Notes: a model not told the origin generated them from the sequence alone. A DNA stretch of 64,000 nt from CAVTRI01 sp963737075 (GCA_963737075.1 CAVTRI010000004.1:1-64000), one strand, 5' to 3'. Positions 53,320-62,476 are shown, counted from the stretch's first letter. A program made the numbers and translations.

Positions 53320-53514
53320 GCCCTTTGGGGATTTGGAGCCGGTCTGGGGGTGCCCCAAAGGTCGACTGGACGGTCTGAGCCTGCCGTCGACATGACGGCC
53401 CGGTGCGAGACTCGCGGTCATCCTCCTCTTTGCTATGCGCCCGCGTCCTGGTCGGGCGGCTTGAACCCGGGGCCGGTGACGATCAATTGCGGACGCAGCG
53501 GAGAGCAGTTGCGG

Positions 53515-55038
53515 TCATCCGTAGTGCCTGGCGGTGGACCAGGCCAGCGCCCAGGGGATCTTCTGGTGGCGGCAGATCCAGATCGGGTCACCTCCTTCCT
53601 CGGTCCATATCCCGTGGCCGGTGTCGACCGTCCCGGCCAGGGTGACGTCGGCGAAGATGGTTTGCAGGTAGGCCTTGTCGAGGTTGACGGCGATGGTGGT
53701 GGTGCCGTCGGTGGCGGCGCCGGGCCCCCACCACCAGTAGTTGTTGTGACCGCTGATGGCGTGCGGCAGCCCGTAGCGATGTCCGTAGAGGTCGACGGTG
53801 CCCGCGGCGCCGTAGTCGCCTGTGAACACGACGAGATGGGCCCGCTCTGTGGGGGTGAGGGTGGAGGCCACGCCGGCTACCTGGCGGACGACCCGCTGCC
53901 AGCCGACGGTCGCGCTGAGGTCTTTGTTGATGTTGGCTTCCCATCCGCTGTGGGCTTGGGCGCCGACGGGGAGTATCGGCAGAGCGAGGGGCAGCACCAC
54001 GGCCGCGGCGGCGACCATCCCGACCGCCAGGCGCCGCACCGTGTGCGGACGGTGCCGGCCGCTGAGACGTTGCTCGACCCACACGCCTCCGGCCGCGAAC
54101 AGAGCGAAGTACATTCCGCCCAGGTAGTAGGACTTGGCGCCGCTGAGTACGTCCAGCACCACCAGGGCTCCATAGGCGAGGGCCAGGGGTCGGCCGAGCG
54201 CATTCCGACACAGCCATCGGAGCCCGCCCAGCCAGAACACCACCAGGACCGGGCCGACGATGATCAGCTGGGCCGGGATGAAAGTGAGCGACGCGGCGAG
54301 GTTGGCGTTCTCCCGGTGCAGGGCGCGCAGCATGGCCAGCGCCGCCCAGTGGTGCTGAGCGTTCCACACCAGGTTGGGCGACCAGACGGCCAACGCCAGC
54401 GCGGCGCCCGCCCACGGCCAGCCGCCCCGCAACACCCGGCCACGCCCGCCTGCGAGCAGGCCGAACACCAGGCCGGCCACGAGGAAGGCGACGTTGTACT
54501 TGTTCAACAAGCCCACCCCGGTGGCCGCCCCCACGGCTAGCCACAGCCGCTGATCAGCGGTGCGCACCAACCGGACCACCAAGAAGGTGATCGTCACCCA
54601 GAACAACAGGTCGAACGCGGCGGTGGACAGCAGATGCCAGGTGGCCAGCATCTCCGCCGAGGTCGCCGCGGCCAGCGCCGCCAACGTCTGCGCTCGGCGT
54701 CCGCCGCCCAGTTCGCGAGCGGTTAGGGCGGTGAGCACCACAGCTACCCCGCCGGCCAAGGCGGGCAAGACTCTTAACCCGACCACCGACGGTCCGAACA
54801 GTGCGGTCGCCACGCGGGCGACGGCCGGCACGAGCGGGGGTTGATCCACGTAGCCCCAGGCCAGGTGGCGGGCGCAGGCCAGGAAGTACAGCTCGTCGCG
54901 GTGAAAGCCGTAACGGGCGGCCACCATCAGCTCCAGCGCGACCAGCAGGGTGGCGACGCCGAGCACCCGCGAAACAGCAAACGGCGGAAGGGGGGCGGCC
55001 GAATCGGGGGGAGCGGCACCTGCCGCCGCGCCGGTCAC
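53515..55038 (-). CDS. GT39/ArnT-like membrane glycosyltransferase
   Basis: A 507-residue polytopic protein of the PMT/ArnT (GT-C) superfamily. The conserved first loop Phe-His-Arg-Asp-Glu-Leu-Tyr-Phe-Leu (about residues 45-53) carries the catalytic acidic residues, followed by Trp-Gly-Tyr-Val-Asp-Gln-Pro-Pro. Around ten hydrophobic helices cover residues 25-380 and a soluble extracytoplasmic domain makes up the C terminus. Such enzymes move a sugar from a polyprenyl phosphate to an outside acceptor. GTG 55038 overlaps the upstream small gene (GTGA). Confidence 0.92.
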   Translation of the reverse strand: MTGAAAGAAPPDSAAPLPPFAVSRVLGVATLLVALELMVAARYGFHRDELYFLACARHLAWGYVDQPPLVPAVARVATALFGPSVVGLRVLPALAGGVAVVLTALTARELGGGRRAQTLAALAAATSAEMLATWHLLSTAAFDLLFWVTITFLVVRLVRTADQRLWLAVGAATGVGLLNKYNVAFLVAGLVFGLLAGGRGRVLRGGWPWAGAALALAVWSPNLVWNAQHHWAALAMLRALHRENANLAASLTFIPAQLIIVGPVLVVFWLGGLRWLCRNALGRPLALAYGALVVLDVLSGAKSYYLGGMYFALFAAGGVWVEQRLSGRHRPHTVRRLAVGMVAAAAVVLPLALPILPVGAQAHSGWEANINKDLSATVGWQRVVRQVAGVASTLTPTERAHLVVFTGDYGAAGTVDLYGHRYGLPHAISGHNNYWWWGPGAATDGTTTIAVNLDKAYLQTIFADVTLAGTVDTGHGIWTEEGGDPIWICRHQKIPWALAWSTARHYG

Positions 55039-55385
55039 CGGGCGGGCTCAGTCGGGGCGTCGCAGAGGAACTGGACGACGTCGACGGAGCGGGATGGCCG
55101 TCCGCTCCCTGGTTCTCCGGGCGGCCGCGTCGTTTTGTCGCTGACGTTGCTGTCCTGCCAGTCGGCGCCGAACCACGCCTGGCGCCCGACGACAGTGGTG
55201 GCGTGCACGCCTAGGGCGGCCGGCCCGGCAATCAGGGCCCGTTGAAACCGCCATCGGTGTCCACCGTTGCCGAGCGTCACCCCGTTGACGACGAAGCGGG
55301 CGGTGTTGGCGAGCACGAACACCAGAACGTGGGTGTAGAAGCCGCGGCGTCGACCGGCTTGACGCTGCGGCGGTTCCACAAACAC
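55035..55385 (-). CDS. Small two-helix membrane protein
   Basis: A 116-residue protein with a 2TM-domain-like layout: basic N terminus, Phe-Tyr-x-His-Val-Leu-Val-Phe-Val-Leu-Ala-Asn helix (about 16-36), and a second hydrophobic stretch ending in Gly-Val-His (about 50-60); the rest is polar. GTG 55385 has GGAGA seven bases upstream. It is translationally coupled to the GT39 gene and probably shares its control. Confidence 0.68.
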   Translation of the reverse strand: MFVEPPQRQAGRRRGFYTHVLVFVLANTARFVVNGVTLGNGGHRWRFQRALIAGPAALGVHATTVVGRQAWFGADWQDSNVSDKTTRPPGEPGSGRPSRSVDVVQFLCDAPTEPAR

Positions 55386-55440
55386 TAGGTCTCCACCCCC
55401 GTTTGCTCGCGGCGGACTCTCTAACCGAAGTAATATACTA

Positions 55441-55455
55441 ACTGAGTCACTCAGT
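55441..55455. promoter_or_regulatory. Perfect 15-bp operator-like palindrome upstream of the GT39 operon
   Basis: ACTGAGT-C-ACTCAGT lies 55 bp upstream of the operon start in an AT-rich promoter-like region. A variant is present upstream of the tetR gene at 52530, so it is a likely TetR site. Confidence 0.65.
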
Positions 55456-55785
55456 CAATAACTTAGGTCAACAATCCGCCGACTGAGACAAGCCACGAAT
55501 CGCTTCTGCGGGTCGGTGAGGCCCGGCTGAGTGGACTCAGGATTCGGTGGTGTCCCGTCAACCTGACAGGGGGCCAACCCTCCCCGCCCGCGGCGGCGAT
55601 CAAGGGCAGTCAGGGGTACGTGGTTAGGAAATAGGTCGCAGTGACGTCGTAGGACGGGCCGATTTCGATTCCAACGCAAGCCAGACAAAGCCTGCTGCTT
55701 CGCCTCAAAGCGGAGGAGGGTGTTCGGTGGCTCGGCCGCGGCCGAACCTGCCTACCGCTTGACTCTTCTCAACCGAGCTCGGATT
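55456..55785. other. Gap without a recognised gene
   Basis: About 330 bp between the operator and the end of the membrane protein gene; nothing recognised. Confidence 0.35.
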
Positions 55786-56718
55786 TCAGTTCTCGCGCAA
55801 GCCAGGCCAGGAGCGGACGATCCGGATGACTCCAGACGTTGCAGTCGCCGCGGCCAGGGTCATCAGCGCGACAGTTGAGACGAGTCGGGCGTTGAGCGGT
55901 GAGGACGGGTCGCCACTAAGGAACGATGGCCCGTGGTCGGCCATGGTGGCCCACCACAAGGTGGTAGCGGTGAGGATCACGACCATGGCGACCGCCACCG
56001 CTACCGCCAACCCGGCTTCGGCGACGAGGAGGGACCGGGAGAAGGTCACTTGCCGGGCAGCTGCGACAGCAACGACGGTCCACAGCATCAGGGTGACCGC
56101 GACGAGCGCCGCCCATGTGAGGAAGAGCGTCCCGTACCAAGAGAGGCCCCCGTTGCGCTGATGGTCGTTTAGATGCTGGGCCCACACCAACAGCGGAGGG
56201 GTGACTCCGGCCGCCAGGACGGTGGAGGCTGCGGCTCGGATCACATGACCGCGAATCGAGGGCCAGCCGCCGGATCGGAGGTATCGCACGAACGCTGGCA
56301 AGGCCAGCGCCGCTCCGGCTATGACCATTAGCGCGGCCACCCCGGCGACTGTCTGGACGACGGTGTAGGCCAGGTTGGGAAGGTGATGAGCGACTGAGCC
56401 GTCGGGGAGGCTGCTATCGAAGTGCTCGGACAGCTTGGCGAAGCTCGACCCTGCGATGACAAACGCCGTCCATGAGCCGAGCACCATCAGCGTCCCGGCC
56501 CGGACCCGATCGGGCGAAGGCACACCGTCGCCGGTCAGGCCCGAACGTCGCGAGCGTTCGCGTATCCCACCTGCCACAAGCGACAGCCGCGCCGCCAACG
56601 GCGCCTTTCCAGGCCCGAAACGGTCCTCCATATAGACGACCAGCTCCTCGCCGTAGCGGTCCCGCCAGGCCGGCGGATACCAGCGCAGCAGGCGATGCAG
56701 GTCCTCGGCCGCCGTCAC
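55786..56718 (-). CDS. Polytopic membrane protein paired with PadR
   Basis: A 310-residue protein. A soluble N-terminal piece contains Leu-Leu-Arg-Trp-Tyr-Pro-Pro-Ala-Trp-Arg-Asp-Arg-Tyr-Gly-Glu-Glu-Leu, a signature of proteins encoded next to PadR regulators, followed by five or six transmembrane helices. It overlaps the PadR gene by four bases (GTGA). Such pairs occur in stress or cell-envelope loci; the specific function is unknown. Confidence 0.82.
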   Translation of the reverse strand: MTAAEDLHRLLRWYPPAWRDRYGEELVVYMEDRFGPGKAPLAARLSLVAGGIRERSRRSGLTGDGVPSPDRVRAGTLMVLGSWTAFVIAGSSFAKLSEHFDSSLPDGSVAHHLPNLAYTVVQTVAGVAALMVIAGAALALPAFVRYLRSGGWPSIRGHVIRAAASTVLAAGVTPPLLVWAQHLNDHQRNGGLSWYGTLFLTWAALVAVTLMLWTVVAVAAARQVTFSRSLLVAEAGLAVAVAVAMVVILTATTLWWATMADHGPSFLSGDPSSPLNARLVSTVALMTLAAATATSGVIRIVRSWPGLREN

Positions 56719-57062
56719 AACAGTCCAGGGCGCAGCGCCGAGGCGTCTCCCAGCCGGGCGGAACCCACCTCGGCAATCCGGCGCATGTCGGCTACCGCCT
56801 GAGCTAGCGCCGAAGCACCCGCCGGGGTGATCCGGTAGGGGCGGCGGCGATCAGTACTAGGTAGAGGTTCGATCAACCCCCGCTCTTCGAGGCGGGCGAT
56901 CGCACCGTAAAGGGCGCCCGGACCCAACACCACGCCGGCGAATGCCTCGATGTCCTTGGCCAGCGTGTGCCCGTGCTTAGGTTCCTCCGCCAGGCTGGTC
57001 AAAATGAGCAGGGGCGGATCGTTCGAGCGCCGCAGTCGCGGTTGACCAGGGTTTCGTCGCAC
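56715..57062 (-). CDS. PadR-family transcriptional regulator
   Basis: A 115-residue winged-helix repressor: Leu-Leu-Ile-Leu-Thr-Ser-Leu-Ala-Glu-Glu-Pro-Lys-His-Gly-His-Thr-Leu, Leu-Gly-Pro-Gly-Ala-Leu-Tyr-Gly-Ala-Ile-Ala-Arg-Leu-Glu-Glu-Arg-Gly-Leu-Ile, Arg-Arg-Arg-Pro-Tyr-Arg-Ile-Thr-Pro. These are the canonical PadR helices and wing. Tandem TACG...CGTA sites upstream are probable operators. Confidence 0.9.
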   Translation of the reverse strand: MRRNPGQPRLRRSNDPPLLILTSLAEEPKHGHTLAKDIEAFAGVVLGPGALYGAIARLEERGLIEPLPSTDRRRPYRITPAGASALAQAVADMRRIAEVGSARLGDASALRPGLL

Positions 57063-57075
57063 GCAGACACCCTAC

Positions 57076-57103
57076 TACGCAGCACGTAGCTACGCAAGAC
57101 GTA
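57076..57103. promoter_or_regulatory. Tandem PadR-type operator
   Basis: Two adjacent TACG-N5-CGTA inverted repeats (57076-57088 and 57091-57103) lie 14 bp upstream of padR, between it and the divergent small gene. Confidence 0.65.
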
Positions 57104-57114
57104 GTTTAGGACTG

Positions 57115-57345
57115 ATGGTAGCCCTTGTCATCCCCGGTGGGTCTCCCGGGGCTCTGACGCCTGGTTCGTCGTCGCGGCGGCGCTCACCTTGTGCGATCAC
57201 AACAGTCGCGCTCGCTCGTATCGCCGCCGGAAAGCCGCTCAGACGTCACCGCGTCCTCATTGCGGCCCTCGGCTACGGGCTCTTCTTTGCGGGCCTCTTT
57301 TCACTCATCGCCTGGCTCGCAGGCGACGCGATCCGCGCCCTGTGA
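57115..57345 (+). CDS. Possible small membrane protein
   Basis: A 76-codon frame from ATG 57115 whose last 45 residues form a basic loop and a hydrophobic helix (Leu-Ile-Ala-Ala-Leu-Gly-Tyr-Gly-Leu-Phe-Phe-Ala-Gly-Leu-Phe). It is divergent from padR across the operator. Not conserved as far as I can tell; the first 28 residues look less like protein, so a later start or frameshift is possible. Confidence 0.4.
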   Translation: MVALVIPGGSPGALTPGSSSRRRSPCAITTVALARIAAGKPLRRHRVLIAALGYGLFFAGLFSLIAWLAGDAIRAL

Positions 57346-57838
57346 TTGCCTCAAGCGCAGGCATCACCGCTAGTCGCCACCCGCCCAGAACTGCCGTAAT
57401 CTCAAGCCCGCTTCGGGGTGTCTTCGATATAGCTGACGCAGGGTTTTGACCCCGTCGTAGACACGTTATCTCAAGCGGTGTCCACGACGACCGACGCGCA
57501 ACTTCCCTTCTTCTATGCCGCCTTTTGCCTCGCCGCTCCTCGCTGGCGTCCTCGTCGACGACATGTCCACGACGGATCAGGCCCTCTCCCAGAAGGCTTT
57601 CGCGGACAGGGCTTGAGGTATCCGGCGATCTGCGCCGACCTGACACTCTCGACGCGAAGACTTGGGGCAAATAATCGGCAGCGGCTGAGGATGTCGGAAG
57701 CGATCGCCGCGGCAGGTGCGGTTTCGCGGCTCGGGTCATCAAAGGCGCCGCAAGCGCAGTGGGACAATCTGGATATTGAATGACTCAGGATCAGAGTTGA
57801 TGAGTGCCCCCTTTGCTTGATAGGAAAGGGTGTCAGCG
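57346..57838. other. Gap without a recognised gene
   Basis: About 490 bp; frames on both strands show no known domain. Confidence 0.35.
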
Positions 57839-58309
57839 ATGAGCATGTCCCCTACTGCCGTTCTTCAACTGCCATATCTGCGACTGCACCAGGCGGTCTA
57901 CCGGCTGTCGGGCGGACTAGTGGGCAAACACGCTGGCCTGCGACCCGCGCTCCTGCTCACGACCAAGGGGCGAAGAAGCGGTGTCGAACGGACAGTGGCA
58001 CTCATTTACGCTCGACGAGGCGATGACCTCATCGTGGTGGCCTCAAATGGAGGCAGCAAGCGGCACCCCCTCTGGTACCACAACCTGGCGGCGGACCCAG
58101 CAGTCACGGTGCAGATCGGGAGGCGGCAGCAACAAGCGACTGCTCGCACCGCTGAAGGCGAAGAGCGCAAGGAACTATGGACACTGGTCAATAAGAACAA
58201 CCGCGGGCTGGCTCCACTGTTTCACCCAGGTGCCGCCGGGCGCTACGCCGCCTACCAGACGCACACGGCGAGGACCATCCCGGTGGTAGTGCTCAGCCCC
58301 AACCAGTAG
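57839..58309 (+). CDS. Ddn-type F420-dependent nitroreductase-like protein
   Basis: A 156-residue split-barrel protein of the deazaflavin-dependent nitroreductase family: Leu-Leu-Leu-Thr-Thr-Lys-Gly-Arg-Arg-Ser-Gly-x-x-Arg-Thr, Val-Val-Ala-Ser-Asn-Gly-Gly, His-Pro-Leu-Trp-Tyr-His-Asn-Leu, and Val-x-Val-Gln-Ile-Gly. Ddn of Mycobacterium uses reduced F420 to reduce quinones and nitro compounds. The N-terminal amphipathic helix may touch the membrane. ATG 57839 is preferred with GGAAAGG upstream; GTG 57830 is also in frame. Confidence 0.92.
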   Translation: MSMSPTAVLQLPYLRLHQAVYRLSGGLVGKHAGLRPALLLTTKGRRSGVERTVALIYARRGDDLIVVASNGGSKRHPLWYHNLAADPAVTVQIGRRQQQATARTAEGEERKELWTLVNKNNRGLAPLFHPGAAGRYAAYQTHTARTIPVVVLSPNQ

Positions 58310-59245
58310 AAGTGAAGTTGTCACCTCGTTTCACTCGCGCCGACGCACGACGCACGACTCTTTCGTGCCGACTGGTTCGTGAACCCGCTCGCTGGCGGTT
58401 GAGCCGAGCCGGGTCGCGCTGGATCAGCGATACATTCGATTACTAGATTTCTTGCCACTAGTGCTCGTAATCGGCAGGATATTTCGCTGGCCCAGGAGGC
58501 CGCGGCGACAAGACCGAGGGGCATAGAGGACGCGCCTCTCTATGAGTCGGACCGGTTTGTGGTCGGGTGCGAAGGCGAGCAGTCGGACGAAGTGCACGTC
58601 TATCTGGGAGGCCCGGTATCCCTCCAGGCTTTCGTAATCGGCCACTTCGTCTATCAGCCAGCCCCCCGGTGTGGCAGTCGACCCCGACGAGAGATGGTGC
58701 GTCATGGTTGGGCCAGGGCTTGATTGTCTGACCGACTGTCTCCACCATGGCTGCCCTACGGCAGGTCGCTTCGCCGCTTTGGTGGTCGAGGCAGGGGTTC
58801 CCGCGACTGGGGGCTCCAGGAGGTTTCGGGCACCGAACAGTGGCGGTAGTATGGACGGTCCCAGTCCAATGTCGTGAACCTCAGTTCCGTCCACCACGTC
58901 GAGGGTGAATGTTTCGACGCCAGTTGGGAGGGGCAGACCCACTCGGGAGCCAACGAGTGAGCGATCTTGCCGAATCGAGGGTCGTTCGATCCCTCAACTG
59001 GCTACTGGACGTCTCGTAGAGGCTTCCCGAGTAGGCACGGGTAATATTCAATCTCGCGCCAACCGGGAGCGCGCCAGGACGGCGGCGGAGGGCGCGGTAA
59101 TCGGCGAGATATGCGCTGATTCTCCGAATAAGACGTACCTTGCTAGGATGGCCGGAATGTCGGCTCTCACCGCCGATGGGGCTACTTGGTGCCCGGGTTA
59201 TCGGGTGAGCTGCCTTGCACTTCTGGGGCACGGCCGGGGGGCGGA
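58310..59245. other. Gap of about 940 bp without a recognised gene
   Basis: A minus-strand frame of 172 codons (58424-58942) has an even composition but no recognised domain. I do not call it. No repeat or RNA gene seen. Confidence 0.35.
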
Positions 59246-60069
59246 CTAGACGTCGCGGTTTCTCAGTGCCACCACCGCGACGGCGGAGATCGCTGCGGTG
59301 AAAATGGCCATCCACGCGAATCCGGCCCAGGGTGAGAGAGTGTGGGCAGCTCGGTACACCGAAACAAGCTGTCCGCCGGCCTGGGTCGGCCAGAATTTCT
59401 CGACCGAGTGCTCCAGGTTGGATGGCAAGGCGGCCGCGATGCCGGGAAGCACGTAGAGCAACGCCACCAGGATCCCGATGCCGGCGGCCGCGCTGCGCAC
59501 AATGGTTCCGATGGCCAAGGCCAGCAGCCCGAGTACGGCGGCGTAGAGACCGGCACCGATGACGGCGCGGAGGACATCGTGGTCCCCCAGGGTGACCGAC
59601 GGGGCGTTGGTATGGATGATTGCCTGGCCGACGAAGAACGCTACGAAGGCCAGGACCTCGACCACCACGAGACCACGACGGCGTAGACGACGCCCTTCGC
59701 CGCCAGGACGCGATGCCTTTTCGGCACCGCCGCGAGGCTCATCTGAATTTGCCCCGTGGAGAACTCCGAAGAAATGATCAATACCCCCAGCACGCCGATG
59801 GCCAGCTGGGCCACGCCGAAGCCGCTGGTGCTGATCGAGGTGGGATCCCACTTCAGCCGATCGGATGCAGACGCCTTCGGGTAGTGGTTGGAGGCGGCCA
59901 AGCTGATCACGGCGCTGAGACCGAGGCCGACCACCACCGCGGCCAGGAGCGACCAGTAGGTGGAACGCACGGTGTGGAACTTGTGCCACTCGGAGCGAAC
60001 CACATCAGCGAACGAAGGCAGTTCGAAGGACCGGCCCGGGCTCACCGCAGTCGAGCTTCCGGCGGTCAC
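59246..60069 (-). pseudogene. ABC-2-type permease, one frameshift
   Basis: GTG 60069 overlaps the ATPase stop. The first frame (to about 59670) has a cytosolic N terminus Ser-Glu-Trp-x-Lys-Phe-x-Thr-Val-Arg-Ser-Thr, typical of bacitracin-type ABC permeases, and two to three helices. The second frame continues with four helices to TAG 59246. One base is missing near 59669. Reconstructed length is about 274 residues. With the ATPase it forms an exporter. Confidence 0.8.
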
Positions 60070-60983
60070 TGCTTCCGCCTTTCGGCGGCGTGGTACTCCA
60101 CGGTGTCCTGGGTCAACTCCATGAACGCCTCCTCCAACGACGCTCGCTGCGTCACCAGCTGATGGAGGACAAAGCCATTGGCGGCGGCCAGCTCGCCGAT
60201 AGCGGCGCTGTCCATGCCGACCACATCCAACTCCCCCTCCGGTGCCGGGCGCACCGTGGCCCCGGCCTGGCGGAGACGCTCGGCCAGCCCATCACCATGC
60301 GGGGAACGCACCCGCACCGACTGCTGCGAGGAAGAATCGATAAAATCGGAGACACTGGTGTCGGCGATCAGGTGGCCACGACCGATCACGACCAGGCGGT
60401 CGGCCGTGAGGGCCATCTCGCTCATCAGGTGACTGGAAACGAACACCGTCCGTCCTTCCGCCGCCAGGGCCCGCATCATCTCACGCACCCACACGATGCC
60501 CTCGGGATCCAGGCCGTTGACCGGTTCGTCGAACATCAGCACCGGCGGGTCGCCCAGTAGAGCCGCAGCGATCCCCAGCCGCTGGCTCATCCCCAGCGAG
60601 AACGTGCTGGTCCGGCGGTCGGCGACCGTCTCCAAACCGACGAGGCCCAGAACCTCATCGACCCGATTGACCGCAATCTTGTTGCTCAGAGCCAGCCAGA
60701 CCAGGTGGTCGTACGCCTTGCGCCCGCCGTGGACCGCCTTGGCGTCCAGCAGGGCGCCCACCTCGCGCAGGGGGGCCGGGAGCTCTCCGTAGGATCTTCC
60801 GTTCACCCGGACCGAGCCACCCGTCGGGGCATCAAGTCCGAGGATGAGCTTCATGGTGGTGGTCTTGCCGGCGCCGTTCGGACCCAGAAAGCCGGTGACG
60901 CTCCCCTCATTGACGGTAAAGCTCAGGTCGTCCACCGCCAGGACGGGCCCGAACCGTTTGCTGAGGTTCCTCGATTCGATCAT
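60066..60983 (-). CDS. ABC-transporter ATPase (bacitracin/drug export type)
   Basis: A 305-residue ATPase: Walker A Gly-Pro-Asn-Gly-Ala-Gly-Lys-Thr-Thr at residues 34-42, signature Ser-Leu-Gly-Met-Ser-Gln-Arg-Leu near 129, Walker B Leu-Met-Phe-Asp-Glu-Pro-Val-Asn-Gly-Leu-Asp-Pro-Glu-Gly, switch His in Ser-Ser-His-Leu. The C-terminal 80 residues match the regulatory domain of export ATPases. It precedes and overlaps the permease gene (GTGA). Confidence 0.95.
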   Translation of the reverse strand: MIESRNLSKRFGPVLAVDDLSFTVNEGSVTGFLGPNGAGKTTTMKLILGLDAPTGGSVRVNGRSYGELPAPLREVGALLDAKAVHGGRKAYDHLVWLALSNKIAVNRVDEVLGLVGLETVADRRTSTFSLGMSQRLGIAAALLGDPPVLMFDEPVNGLDPEGIVWVREMMRALAAEGRTVFVSSHLMSEMALTADRLVVIGRGHLIADTSVSDFIDSSSQQSVRVRSPHGDGLAERLRQAGATVRPAPEGELDVVGMDSAAIGELAAANGFVLHQLVTQRASLEEAFMELTQDTVEYHAAERRKQ

Positions 60984-61304
60984 CGGCTCACGTCCTCCCG
61001 TGGCCGGGCGTGGGTCCGCGGCCAGCGAGCACCGCCCCCAGAATCATCCAGCAACATCAGCCTCCCTCTTTCACGCGAGCAGCCCGTGGGCTGTGTTGGA
61101 GAGCGTTCGGTCCGTGGGTTCGGGATGGGCTTGGCATTCAGGGACGTGCAAAATGGGCGCCGAAATTCTTCGTGCGTCATTGGGCACTTGGCTGGTCCTG
61201 GAGAGGAAAGTGCCCCTGACGTGCGCCACCACCGACCGGTCTGTTGGCCGACATGGGCGGACGGGTCGGCTAGAAGCTGGGGGCAGCTGTCGGTCCCTCA
61301 CGGG
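60984..61304. other. Gap without a recognised gene
   Basis: About 320 bp between the ATPase start and the small membrane gene; promoter region of the ABC operon, nothing else recognised. Confidence 0.35.
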
Positions 61305-61496
61305 CTAAGGATTGGTGGGAAGGGCACGCCTGCGTGGTGTCCCCTGGGGTGGGACCGAGAAGCGGCCGGCGACGACGCAGGCCAAGAAGACCATCCCCAG
61401 CCAGACGTGACCGCCAAAAAGAAACAGGGTGGGAGGGAGCACGCCCACGGCCAACAACACGTTACGGTCAAGGAACCGCCTATAGAACCGATTCAT
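61305..61496 (-). CDS. Small two-helix membrane protein
   Basis: A 63-residue protein with an aromatic/basic N terminus (Asn-Arg-Phe-Tyr-Arg-Arg-Phe-Leu) and one long or two short hydrophobic helices (about 13-46). ATG 61496 has a strong AAGGAGGAT site. It is divergent from marR across an inverted repeat, so it may be MarR-regulated. No family recognised. Confidence 0.65.
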   Translation of the reverse strand: MNRFYRRFLDRNVLLAVGVLPPTLFLFGGHVWLGMVFLACVVAGRFSVPPQGTPRRRALPTNP

Positions 61497-61588
61497 CGGA
61501 TCCTCCTTCGAGGGGTGGCCGCGATCGGATGATCGCCCCATCAACGGCCGTCGTGGTGAGCCAAGCCCTCGGACCCACCATTACTTGA

Positions 61589-61601
61589 TTGACTATGTCA
61601 A
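61589..61601. promoter_or_regulatory. MarR-type operator candidate
   Basis: TTGAC-TAT-GTCAA inverted repeat, 18 bp before the marR start and between divergent genes. Confidence 0.55.
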
Positions 61602-61618
61602 TGAACTACACTAGTCTG

Positions 61619-62095
61619 ATGTCACCCAGCAAGCGTGATGTCCGGGCGATGGTGGCTGCACTGTTCACAATGAACGCCGGCATCGATCGGGCCCGGCGCC
61701 AGCGAAAGGGCGCTAGCACCCTGAGCTTGCTGCAAGTGATCGCCGGCCATGAGGCAGTCCGTCCTTCCGAGATCGCCGATGTCCAGCAGGTTCACCCATC
61801 GCTGGTGACCCGCCAGGTTCGCGAGTTAGAGGACGCCGGGTACGTAAAGGTCACCGCCGATCCGGCTGATCGACGTTCTTGCCTGGTGACCCTCCAGCCA
61901 GCTGGAGGCGACGAGCTGCGCCGCCTGGAAGAGTTCGGCCTCAAACGGTTCGCCCTGTTCGTAAAAGACTGGGAGCCCGATCAGGTGCGAACGCTGACCG
62001 AACTGCTCTGGAAGCTCCACACATCCATGGCTGCGGTCTCCGCACAGGAGCAGCGCCCGGCAGGTGGTCGCCGCTGGGCCAAAGAAAGCGGATAA
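61619..62095 (+). CDS. MarR-family transcriptional regulator
   Basis: A 158-residue winged-helix protein: Leu-Ser-Leu-Leu-Gln-Val-Ile, Pro-Ser-Glu-Ile-Ala-Asp-Val-Gln-Gln-Val-His-Pro-Ser-Leu-Val-Thr-Arg-Gln-Val-Arg-Glu-Leu (recognition helix), Asp-Pro-Ala-Asp-Arg-Arg-Ser (wing). ATG 61619 is chosen because the upstream in-frame ATGs fall in the operator; no ribosome site is visible. Confidence 0.9.
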   Translation: MSPSKRDVRAMVAALFTMNAGIDRARRQRKGASTLSLLQVIAGHEAVRPSEIADVQQVHPSLVTRQVRELEDAGYVKVTADPADRRSCLVTLQPAGGDELRRLEEFGLKRFALFVKDWEPDQVRTLTELLWKLHTSMAAVSAQEQRPAGGRRWAKESG

Positions 62096-62476
62096 ACCAA
62101 GCGGCAGAACTCAACTCCGGCCGAGCTGGTTGACAAACCCACCACAACGGCGCCCAGCGGAGCCCGGGAGAAGGGCCGTTGGTAGGGCATCAATCCCGTG
62201 TTTCGGGCGGGCGGCCTCCGGAATTGGGGCGGTCGAGGGCCGTCCCTCTCAGCAGACTGGTATCCCCAAGAACCGTGTTGCACGAGCGATCCCAAAACTA
62301 ACTGATCAACGCCTGGGGGCGTCCAGTCCGGCCTCTGCAACTGGTTGGGACAGATATCGCTGTTGGCAAGCCCGGTCGGTGAGATGCGGCGAGCCAGGGG
62401 CGACTCCGTGAGCCCGACATGGAGTGCCGGTGTGAACCGGTCGGGAGAATCTTCGCAAGCTCACATTGGCGCTCGG
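62096..62476. other. Gap with a possible structured RNA element
   Basis: About 380 bp without a gene. It contains the hairpin listed next. Confidence 0.4.
62413..62445 (+). ncRNA. Stacked hairpin with a GTGA tetraloop, candidate structured RNA
   Basis: Inner stem CCGGT (62427-62431) / ACCGG (62436-62440) closed by GTGA, a GNRA-type loop. Outer stem CCCGA (62413-62417) / TCGGG (62441-62445) stacks directly on the inner 3' strand, leaving a 9-base 5' bulge. No riboswitch family was recognised. It is 30 bp from the end of a convergent methyltransferase gene. Group II intron tails have similar hairpins, but no other intron part was seen. Confidence 0.35.

Noticed and set aside
58424..58942. A 172-codon minus-strand frame as a gene
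   Set aside because: No domain, ribosome site or conserved context could be recognised; possible but not supported.
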